Source: a virus
IMG/VR virus record: IMGVR_UViG_3300020401_000063
Location: 1 to 29,888 of that record
Reading direction: 5' to 3' (one strand)
DNA length: 29,888 nucleotides
Of the stretch, positions 1 to 5,053 are shown one piece after another; the stretch's first letter is position 1, and each line of letters begins with the position of its first letter. The notes beneath the pieces were generated by a model. That model saw only the letters and a program-made list of their open reading frames with translations, had not been told where the DNA came from and ran no database searches. Position numbers and translations under genes: made by a program.

Positions 1-366
1 AACCTCTACGCCGCTAGACGTATCGCGCACCTGTCTGCCAAAATCGCTGGCCAGCATTGCATTGTACGAGCATGACAGGATATATCTCTCTGGATTCCTG
101 GCCATAAAGTAAGCTGGAAACAATACAGTAGAAAACGTGGATTTTGCGTGGCGCGGCGGCATAGTAACCAGAAGGTTTCTTGCTTTGCGACCGTCATTGT
201 CCTCCAATAAACCTTTTTCAAGCAAATCTAGCTTTTGTATCAAGTCTAATTGAAAGTCTGCCAGCGTAAATTCAGGGTGTATTAGCTTTACAAAACCGAG
301 AAAGGAGTTTTCTGCGTCTTGTATTCTAAGAAGGTGCTTTGCCGCCTCTTTTCTGGATACGTTCAC
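1..366 (-). CDS. terL: Terminase large subunit, N-terminal part (cut by window edge)
   Basis: This is the N-terminal 122 codons of the packaging motor ATPase, which pumps DNA into the prohead and cuts it. Residues around 75-82 read PPRHAKST, a terminase-type Walker A loop. It is followed by a stretch ending in RYILSCSYNAMLASDFGRQV, which is typical of the TerL ATPase core just after Walker A. The start is a GTG at 364-366 that overlaps the stop of the upstream gene as GTGA, which indicates translational coupling. The reading frame stays open to base 1, so the Walker B region and the nuclease domain lie outside the window. The family call is confident. The exact start is an inference from the overlap and the lack of a better ATG. 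Confidence 0.9.
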   Translation of the reverse strand, partial: MNVSRKEAAKHLLRIQDAENSFLGFVKLIHPEFTLADFQLDLIQKLDLLEKGLLEDNDGRKARNLLVTMPPRHAKSTFSTVLFPAYFMARNPERYILSCSYNAMLASDFGRQVRDTSSGVEV

Positions 367-518
367 TTCCTAATACCCTTTCTTAGCACCCTAGACCCCT
401 TAATCTCGTTGGCTACGCCCTGGTCATGTATTGAATCTGCCATGATTTTAAAGAAGTGGTCCATAATTGCCTCTTGTCTTCGGTGTTCTGGCACTCCTTC
501 TAGGTTTAATTCACTCAT
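363..518 (-). CDS. Small conserved-type protein between terminase subunits
   Basis: This encodes 51 residues starting MSELNLEG and rich in charged residues, with a basic C-terminus (VLRKGIRK). I do not recognise a family. The chosen ATG overlaps the upstream stop by 8 bp (ATGAGTGA), and the stop overlaps the terL GTG by 4 bp. It is therefore sandwiched in one packaging operon and probably translated by coupling. An in-frame ATG at 602 would give 79 residues but would overlap the upstream gene by 92 bp, so I prefer the shorter form. By position it could be a packaging accessory protein, but nothing in the sequence proves that. Confidence 0.6.
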   Translation of the reverse strand: MSELNLEGVPEHRRQEAIMDHFFKIMADSIHDQGVANEIKGSRVLRKGIRK

Positions 519-945
519 CGCCGTTGCAAATGACTTCAGGGTCTTGTTCGAGATTAGTGCTTCCTTCTGTGGGTTCGATACCAACCCCTTTTCCTTCGTC
601 ATCTTCTAATCCTTCTGGTTCTACGTCTATTATTTCGTCTACTCCCGACGCTATCGCCTCTAATTCTGTGCGCGACATCTCCGTAAGGGACTTATGGCTG
701 TGTTCATGTTGATGATACGAGGCTGATAAGTCGGGAATAACCTTGTTTAGAAGGTTAGAAAACACTCTAGCCTGTGTCGGAGACCATTCTCTGTCCCCTT
801 TCAGCACTTCATCCGCCATAATAATATGGTTTGACATGTTTCGCGCGATTTGACCACGCAAATTTGCCACCTGATTGGGTGATAAAGCCACTTGGCCAGT
901 GGCTGTTTTTACACTTACGCGGTTTGTAAACTTAGTTTGCGACAT
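511..945 (-). CDS. Terminase small subunit-like protein
   Basis: This 144-residue protein starts at an ATG preceded by GGAGAAAAG. Upstream in-frame codons extend the frame to 1065 but have no ribosome site, and the extension is low-complexity. The central segment around residues 51-72, with the phrase WSPTQARVF followed by NLLNKVIPDLS, matches the short helical pattern common in phage proteins encoded just before TerL and annotated as terminase small subunits. Residues 1-30 are basic and polar; the last 45 are strongly acidic. Small terminase subunits recognise packaging sites and stimulate the TerL ATPase. The call rests on this pattern plus gene order (small subunit, small protein, large subunit). 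No clear HTH was identified by eye. Confidence 0.6.
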   Translation of the reverse strand: MSQTKFTNRVSVKTATGQVALSPNQVANLRGQIARNMSNHIIMADEVLKGDREWSPTQARVFSNLLNKVIPDLSASYHQHEHSHKSLTEMSRTELEAIASGVDEIIDVEPEGLEDDEGKGVGIEPTEGSTNLEQDPEVICNGDE

Positions 946-1110
946 CTTTTCTCCTGACGTTTTGAAATTTGCTCGCGAGTCGAGAGGGGTCGGTGACGTG
1001 CCACCAGCCACAGCGTCGGCGGTCGGCGGTATAGCCCCCCCACCCCCTGCGTCGGCGTCACACATGGGTCACATGCCCGCGAACATTCGTCGAAAAGCGG
1101 TGTTTGCGCT

Positions 1111-1128
1111 CCCCTCGTAGGGGATTTT
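1111..1128. promoter_or_regulatory. Small GC hairpin in the divergent region
   Basis: CCCCT (1111-1115) pairs with AGGGG (1119-1123) around a 3-nt loop, followed on the + strand by ATTTT. Read on the - strand it is ATCCCCTACGAGGGGA, which resembles the first hairpin of the duplicated rightward leader element but faces the terminase genes. It could be a weak terminator or a third, diverged copy of that element. Confidence 0.4.
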
Positions 1129-1246
1129 CGCGCCTGGACGTTTGGAAACCCCTCCCAACGCGCGCAACCGATACCCTCGTGTGAAACAAATCCAATCATT
1201 TCAGCAGTCTACGCGTACGCGCGTGACGCGTCGTCCGCCTGCGCGC

Positions 1247-1294
1247 ATCCCCTAAAGGGGGTAGGGGTTCTGTGGTGGAGGCAAAGGCTTCCAC
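1247..1294 (+). promoter_or_regulatory. Two-hairpin leader element, copy A
   Basis: Hairpin 1 is ATCCCC (1247-1252), loop TAAA, then GGGGGT (1257-1262), which pairs with one T-G wobble. It is followed by AGGGGTTCTG. Hairpin 2 is GTGGAGGC (1275-1282), loop AAAG, then GCTTCCAC (1287-1294), with one G-T wobble. A closely similar arrangement lies at 4892-4949 upstream of the CobS-like gene. The element precedes the start codon at 1332 by about 38 nt, so it probably lies in the 5' leader of the transcript. Function is unknown; a transcription, stability or translation control element is possible. Confidence 0.5.
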
Positions 1295-1331
1295 AGGGCA
1301 ATTCCGCCCGCATGTACGAAGGAGAAATCGC

Positions 1332-1679
1332 ATGTACACACAAATCAGCATCAAGAACATCGCGCAAGGCGTGAACGACAACCCCGAAACTCGCGCGGAC
1401 GCAATCGCAGAAATGCGCATGCGCGTCGAACGCGACGAGGCCAAGCTCGAAGCAACGGGCAAGGGCGAGGGCAAGCTCGCGCGTGAGCGCAAGTTCCTCG
1501 CGCAACTCGAATCGGGCGGGGCGTTGGACGCCAAGGCCGCGTTCCAGTCTGACGCGCCCGCGAAACCTGCGCCCGTTGCCGACAAGCCGAAGGCTGTCAC
1601 GCAACGCGACATGCTGGCCGCAATGCGCGAGGCTGACCCCGAAGCCCTTGCGGTCGCGTTTGCGTTGCTGAAATCGTAA
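1332..1679 (+). CDS. Unknown GC-rich small protein
   Basis: This encodes 115 residues starting MYTQISIKN. The ATG is preceded by AAGGAGAAATCGC, a strong ribosome site; the same 5' context (GAAGGAGAAATC) is repeated before the gene at 1800. The protein is helical and charged in the middle, then has an Ala/Pro/Lys linker near residues 74-88, and ends in a short helix (QRDMLAAMREADPEALAVAF). I recognise no family. Its G+C and use of CGC/GCG codons are clearly higher than those of its neighbours. It stands alone between a structured leader and a very strong terminator, so it is probably a separately transcribed and possibly abundant small protein. Function is unknown. Confidence 0.8.
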   Translation: MYTQISIKNIAQGVNDNPETRADAIAEMRMRVERDEAKLEATGKGEGKLARERKFLAQLESGGALDAKAAFQSDAPAKPAPVADKPKAVTQRDMLAAMREADPEALAVAFALLKS

Positions 1680-1694
1680 CGCGCACGCATTTGA

Positions 1695-1727
1695 CCCCTG
1701 CCGCAGAAATGCGGCAGGGGTTTTTTT
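1695..1727 (+). terminator. Strong rho-independent terminator
   Basis: A perfect 11-bp stem, CCCCTGCCGCA (1695-1705) and TGCGGCAGGGG (1710-1720), closes a GAAA tetraloop and is followed by seven Ts. It lies 15 bp after the stop of the 1332-1679 gene. Confidence 0.95.
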
Positions 1728-1799
1728 GTGCGTTTTTGTCGTTCGCACAGGAAACAACACAAACACAACGACAACACAACCAGCCGAAGGAGAAATCAC

Positions 1800-2000
1800 A
1801 TGGCTAACTCAGTAACGCCAGAGGAAGTTCTGGTATCTATCATCGACAGCCCGCGGGCAGTCACGGAAAAAACACCCGATACGTTGTGGAACGACGTTCA
1901 AGCGTTGGATTATCCAGCAACGGACGCTGACCCCAACGACGTCTGGGCGTTTGTCATGTTCAATCAACCACGTCTCGCGGGGGTGAACGATGACGAATGA
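1800..2000 (+). CDS. Unknown small acidic protein
   Basis: This encodes 66 residues beginning MANSVTPEEV. The ribosome site GAAGGAGAAATCAC is nearly identical to that of the gene at 1332 and fixes the start. The 72 bases before it are A/C-rich and look unstructured after the terminator at 1695-1727. The protein is acidic, with Trp residues (TLWNDV and DVWAF) and no recognisable motif. It overlaps the next gene by 11 bp and opens the chain of small overlapping genes that runs to 4221. Function is unknown. Confidence 0.75.
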   Translation: MANSVTPEEVLVSIIDSPRAVTEKTPDTLWNDVQALDYPATDADPNDVWAFVMFNQPRLAGVNDDE

Positions 2001-2181
2001 AATCGACGAACTCATGCGTGAGGACGCAGAGGGCAGGGATTTGTATTCCGAAACATTCCGCGCCTATCAACAACGCCTCAAGCGCGAACGTGCTGACAGG
2101 TTTGTCATGCACACATGTATCGTTCTAATCAGCTTCGTCATAGGCTTTATCCTAGGCGTAAGCACTGGCATCAACACATAA
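1990..2181 (+). CDS. Small single-pass membrane protein
   Basis: This encodes 63 residues. The first 38 are highly charged (MTNEIDELMREDAEG, then an Arg/Lys-rich helix). Residues about 40-60 form one hydrophobic segment (HTCIVLISFVIGFILGVSTG), consistent with a transmembrane helix and the charged N-terminal part in the cytoplasm. The start overlaps the upstream gene by 11 bp. No family is recognised. Small one-helix proteins in early phage gene clusters often act on the host envelope or on host membrane complexes, but that is only a general possibility here. Confidence 0.75.
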   Translation: MTNEIDELMREDAEGRDLYSETFRAYQQRLKRERADRFVMHTCIVLISFVIGFILGVSTGINT

Positions 2182-2192
2182 GGAGGACAGGC

Positions 2193-2468
2193 ATGTCTGA
2201 TAAATACAAAATCATCAAGGGCTATGATTACAACAAGCCCTACAAATACTCTGGCAAATATGCCGAGTTGAAAACAACTCTCGACAACATGGAAGATGGC
2301 GACTGCGTTTACGTCTCAACACATGCCGAAGTTGTTGCGTGCATTAACCATCCGAAAACACGAGGCTTCGCAGGGTTTCGTGTTCGCACTCGCCGTGACA
2401 AAGACACTGGCGGGTATTACGTGTGGAAGTTGAGGAAAGAGGAGGACACCAACGATGATAGTCGATAG
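2193..2468 (+). CDS. Unknown small protein
   Basis: This encodes 91 residues starting MSDKYKIIKGYDY. AGGAGG at 2181-2186 is placed well for this ATG, whereas the longer frame upstream has no site. The protein is rich in Tyr and Lys in the first 30 residues, then alternates beta-like and charged stretches (GDCVYVSTHAEVVACI, then GFRVRTRRDKD). No known domain is recognised. It overlaps the next gene by 14 bp. Confidence 0.75.
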   Translation: MSDKYKIIKGYDYNKPYKYSGKYAELKTTLDNMEDGDCVYVSTHAEVVACINHPKTRGFAGFRVRTRRDKDTGGYYVWKLRKEEDTNDDSR

Positions 2469-2655
2469 GGCAAAACTTGAGCAATCCATCCAAATGACAA
2501 GCGACCTAGACACCATTTGGGACGCGCTTGAATGTGGTCGGGACGGGAGTTGGTTCTCGTTGGGCGATGGAGCATGGGACGAGGTTCGCACGGCCATGTC
2601 TAACATTCACAAAGCACTCAACATTGTACAGGAAAGGCACAGAGACGATGGGTAA
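2455..2655 (+). CDS. Unknown small protein
   Basis: This encodes 66 residues, MIVDRAKLEQ onward, mostly helical with two Trp residues. The start lies inside the end of the upstream gene, with GAGGACACC just before it, and the stop overlaps the next ATG by 8 bp. No family is recognised. The Trp/Asp-rich pattern (LDTIWDALECGRDGSW) has some resemblance to the short protein at 3427-3594 (FETVWYALHSFRED), so the two may be distant paralogues. That is an inference from eye comparison only. Confidence 0.7.
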   Translation: MIVDRAKLEQSIQMTSDLDTIWDALECGRDGSWFSLGDGAWDEVRTAMSNIHKALNIVQERHRDDG

Positions 2656-3025
2656 TCGAGCAACCATTGAAATCGTGGATGCGGCAGGCGAATCTTCGCC
2701 TGCCAACATCTACTTGCATTGGCATGGCGAACCTGATTACGTCTGCCAGTTTGTCAAGGACGCCGCAAAAGTCATGCGGAGGTGCGACGCTAACTATGCG
2801 ACAGCCAGACTGGTCGCTCACGTTTGCAGAGCAATCGACGACAACACAGCCGCGTTATCGGTTGGTCTACAACAGCCAGGCGATAACGAACAAGCGGCCG
2901 CTTTGCTCGACCATGGGCATTACGTCGTGGATATGGGTGACGGAACAATCACCCAACACAATCGCTGGCTACCAAATGGCGGCGAGGTTATTCGAGAAAT
3001 CAATATTGAATTTTACGGAGGTTAA
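2648..3025 (+). CDS. Conserved phage/plasmid hypothetical protein (GNRA...IYLHWHG type)
   Basis: This encodes 125 residues. The N-terminus, MGNRATIEIV followed by ANIYLHWHGEPDYVCQFV, matches a pattern I know from many small phage and bacterial hypothetical proteins (GNRAVI...IYLHWNGG...V..FL). Their function is unknown. The rest holds helices with several Cys and His residues and a beta-rich C-terminus. The start overlaps the upstream stop by 8 bp (ATGGGTAA). The family resemblance is recalled, not computed. Confidence 0.75.
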   Translation: MGNRATIEIVDAAGESSPANIYLHWHGEPDYVCQFVKDAAKVMRRCDANYATARLVAHVCRAIDDNTAALSVGLQQPGDNEQAAALLDHGHYVVDMGDGTITQHNRWLPNGGEVIREINIEFYGG

Positions 3026-3026
3026 T

Positions 3027-3446
3027 ATGACTAAATACAAAGTTACGTTTGACACTTGGTATGAACTGGAAGCCGATGATGAAGACGATGCGGTATACAG
3101 CGCATGGGATATGTTGAACTCAGGCGACTTTGCGCCAGACGTTGAAGAAATCAAAGGCGCAACCCCACACGAGCATAAGTTGATTGACGAGACGCATGAC
3201 TTCTTCCTGCTTGCGTTGGGTAACTTCACTTACGAGACGCCACCGCTGGATATACGCACGTGGGATATGGGTAAGGCTGACAAGTGGGTCGCAGAACACC
3301 TGTGGCAACCCTTTGAAGACTGGGATGTCAATGATGTATGGGAGGCGGCGGCCGACCTCGAACGCCAATTCAATGCTGTCAAAGACAAAATACTGCAAAA
3401 CGCAAACACGACGAAGGAGTTGGCCGATGCTGAAGTCGGAGTTTGA
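3027..3446 (+). CDS. Unknown acidic protein
   Basis: This encodes 139 residues, starting MTKYKVTFDTWYELEADDED one base after the upstream stop, with ACGGAGGT as ribosome site. It opens with a beta strand and an acidic stretch, resembling the small ferredoxin-like 'Y-V-x-V-x-A-x-D-x-x-E-A' pattern of many phage proteins. The rest is helical with several Trp (residues 77-107). No catalytic motif is visible. It overlaps the next gene by 20 bp. Confidence 0.7.
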   Translation: MTKYKVTFDTWYELEADDEDDAVYSAWDMLNSGDFAPDVEEIKGATPHEHKLIDETHDFFLLALGNFTYETPPLDIRTWDMGKADKWVAEHLWQPFEDWDVNDVWEAAADLERQFNAVKDKILQNANTTKELADAEVGV

Positions 3447-3594
3447 GACAGTGTGGTATGCGCTTCACAGCTTTCGTGAAGATTGCATACCCGAAGGCGA
3501 CCCCATGTATGACGAACAGTGGGACGCGATATGCGGGTCAATGGCGCGCATTATGGAGACAGTTGGTATCAAACATGAGGAGTTAGATGAATGA
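3427..3594 (+). CDS. Unknown small protein
   Basis: This encodes 55 residues beginning MLKSEFETVWYAL. GAAGGAG lies 7 bases before the ATG. The frame is open further upstream, but only in the shadow of the preceding gene. It is acidic and helical, with no recognised domain. The stop overlaps the next ATG by 4 bp (ATGA). The N-terminal half resembles the protein at 2455-2655. Confidence 0.65.
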   Translation: MLKSEFETVWYALHSFREDCIPEGDPMYDEQWDAICGSMARIMETVGIKHEELDE

Positions 3595-3821
3595 CTGCAA
3601 AACCGCAAAAACTATTCAGCTTTGTGTGTTCGTTTTACGAACACCCAACGCTTGGAGATGAAAGCCCTTTGCTCGTGAGTAAGGGCAACCACTATTACTA
3701 CACCGACCTGTTCGATATGCCTGATTGCCACGCCGAAGCGTTTCAAGCGTATGAGGGTGCTACTACTTGCGCCCACGAACTTGGTGAGGTGTACGAGAAG
3801 AAGGAGAAAAGCGATGGCTAA
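3591..3821 (+). CDS. Unknown small protein
   Basis: This encodes 76 residues, MTAKPQKLFSFVCSFYEH onward, aromatic-rich (FSFVCSFY, HYYYTDLF), with a charged C-terminal helix. It is coupled by ATGA to the gene before it and overlaps the next start by 8 bp. No domain is recognised. Confidence 0.7.
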   Translation: MTAKPQKLFSFVCSFYEHPTLGDESPLLVSKGNHYYYTDLFDMPDCHAEAFQAYEGATTCAHELGEVYEKKEKSDG

Positions 3822-4221
3822 TTACATGTGCAACGTGCGTAGCAATTACGTGCATGTTAAAGACAAACAAGCGTTCGAGGAGTTTCTTGAGAGCTTCGAG
3901 TGTAAACCAATCTACGATAACGAAGGCCGCATTGGGTTCTACGTCGATAACATGGATGGCTGTTCGCCATATCGTTACGATGACGATACGGACGAACATC
4001 AAAACCTTTTGGATGCGGCTTTGGAAATCGGCTCACATCTGCGCGAGGGCGAGGTTTTCGTGGTAGAAGAGGCTGGATGGGAGAAGTCGCGCTACCTGTG
4101 CGGCTACTCATACGCTGTGAACGACAAAGGCAGAACCCTATCCGTCGATATGTCCAGCGCATTACGCAAACTGGTCGAAGCTGAATGGGGCAACGCAGAT
4201 TACACGGAGGCAACTTACTAA
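3814..4221 (+). CDS. Unknown protein, possibly ArdA-like in character
   Basis: This encodes 135 residues, start MANYMCNVRSNYVHVKD, with AAGGAG upstream. The sequence is acidic and aromatic with an N-terminal beta strand and a central acidic stretch (YRYDDDTDEHQ). The strong negative charge is reminiscent of DNA-mimic proteins, but I see no diagnostic motif and make no such claim. Its stop overlaps the next ATG (TAATG), so it is probably co-translated with the methyltransferase-like gene. Confidence 0.65.
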   Translation: MANYMCNVRSNYVHVKDKQAFEEFLESFECKPIYDNEGRIGFYVDNMDGCSPYRYDDDTDEHQNLLDAALEIGSHLREGEVFVVEEAGWEKSRYLCGYSYAVNDKGRTLSVDMSSALRKLVEAEWGNADYTEATY

Positions 4222-4868
4222 TGGCTAAGGTATTAATCGGATGCGAAACGTCTGGCATTGTGCGCGAGGCGTTTCTCAAACTTGGGCATGACGCATGGTC
4301 TTGCGACATCCTGCCGAGCGACGTGCCAACCAACAGGCACTTCCAAGCAGACGTGCGAGACGTAATGCGTGACTACGAATGGGACATGCTGTTCGTTGCC
4401 CACCCGCCTTGCACGCGGTTGTGCAACAGCGGCGTGCGATGGCTTCACAAACCACCGCCTGGGCGTTACTTGCACGAAATGTGGCAAGAGTTAGACGAGG
4501 GCGCTGAGTTGTTCAGCGACGTGTGGAACGCAGACATCCCGCATGTTGCTGTCGAGAACCCTGTCATGCACAAGTATGCCAAGGAACGCATACGCAACTA
4601 CGAGCCACAAGCGCAATCCATACAGCCATGGGAGTTTGAGACGTCGGAAGCTGGCGCTGATAACGTGAAGAAACGCACGTGCTTGTGGTTGCGTAATCTG
4701 CCGAAGCTCATGCCCACTGGGTCTCTCGATGGGTCTACCGCAAGGCCAGAGGTACACCATGCCTCGCCAAGCAAAGACCGATGGAAAATTCGCAGTAGGT
4801 TTTACCACGGCATTGCCAATGCCATGGCAAATCAATGGGGGCATCACGTGCAGGGAGCGGTTTCCTAA
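4221..4868 (+). CDS. C5-cytosine-methyltransferase-like DNA methylase
   Basis: This encodes 215 residues with the layout of the compact phage 'Dcm-like' family. An SAM-binding start reads VLIGCETSGIVREAF (residues 4-18), then an acidic strand CDI (28-30). WDMLFVAHPPCTRL (55-67) contains a PPC motif at the place of the catalytic Cys. VENP at 111-114 takes the place of motif VI (ENV), and KRTCLWL is at 151-157. The C-terminal residues resemble the tail seen in these phage proteins (SRFYHGIANAMANQW). It would methylate DNA or modify a pyrimidine; the substrate is unknown. It is shorter than bacterial C5 methylases and lacks an obvious target-recognition domain. It ends the small-gene operon. Near-absence of CCGG in the window makes its target interesting. 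Confidence 0.75.
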   Translation: MAKVLIGCETSGIVREAFLKLGHDAWSCDILPSDVPTNRHFQADVRDVMRDYEWDMLFVAHPPCTRLCNSGVRWLHKPPPGRYLHEMWQELDEGAELFSDVWNADIPHVAVENPVMHKYAKERIRNYEPQAQSIQPWEFETSEAGADNVKKRTCLWLRNLPKLMPTGSLDGSTARPEVHHASPSKDRWKIRSRFYHGIANAMANQWGHHVQGAVS

Positions 4869-4891
4869 TGCGCCCAAGCACGCCCACCCAC

Positions 4892-4949
4892 ATCCCCAAA
4901 GGGGATAGGGGTTTTGAATGTGGAGGATTGGATGCAGTGCATCCGTCCT
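4892..4949 (+). promoter_or_regulatory. Two-hairpin leader element, copy B
   Basis: Hairpin 1 is ATCCCC (4892-4897), loop AAA, then GGGGAT (4901-4906), perfectly paired. It is followed by AGGGGTTTTG and TGTGGAGG. Hairpin 2 is GGATGC (4930-4935), loop AGT, then GCATCC (4939-4944), with an outer AGGA/TCCT stem (4924-4927 and 4946-4949). The order and spacing match copy A at 1247-1294. The T-G wobble of copy A is a proper T-A pair here, which suggests the pairing matters. Confidence 0.5.
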
Positions 4950-5002
4950 TGCATAGTGTCACGAAAACTTGACACTCAACACCGAACGGCGTAACTATGC
5001 AA
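4949..5002 (+). promoter_or_regulatory. Nested inverted repeats and possible promoter before the CobS-like gene
   Basis: TTGCATAGT (4949-4957) and ACTATGCAA (4994-5002) form a perfect 9-bp inverted repeat. Nested inside are AGTGTC (4955-4960) and GACACT (4971-4976). A consensus -35 hexamer, TTGACA, is at 4969-4974, with a weak TAACTAT about 17-18 bp downstream. The arrangement fits a repressor-operated promoter or a structured leader. Which one cannot be told from sequence alone. Confidence 0.45.
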
Positions 5003-5053
5003 ATATGGTTGTGTGTTACGTCAACCCTAACTTAACTTAATTGAGGTAAATTT

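Larger units (their letters stand above)
946..1331. promoter_or_regulatory. GC-rich divergent intergenic control region
   Basis: This 386-bp stretch separates the leftward terminase genes from the first rightward gene and has no convincing gene. It is richer in G+C and CpG than most of the window. It contains a small hairpin at 1111-1123, runs of CGCG around 1171-1245, and the two-hairpin leader element at 1247-1294. Short frames cross it on both strands, but they lack ribosome sites and have biased composition. Promoters for both directions should lie here, but I cannot point to convincing -35/-10 pairs. Confidence 0.6.

Noticed and set aside
363-602. 79-residue form of the small gene between terminase subunits
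   Set aside because: It would overlap the terminase small-subunit-like gene by 92 bp; the internal ATG at 518 gives an 8-bp overlap typical of this genome.
1196-1799. Long leftward frames of 193 and 196 residues opposite the small GC-rich gene
   Set aside because: Long antisense frames are expected in GC-rich sequence. They lack ribosome sites, run through the strong terminator, and have biased composition.
4892-4915. Leader hairpin as a rho-independent terminator of the methylase operon
   Set aside because: The stem is followed by AGGGG before only four Ts, and copy A has TTCTG instead, so a termination role is not supported by both copies.
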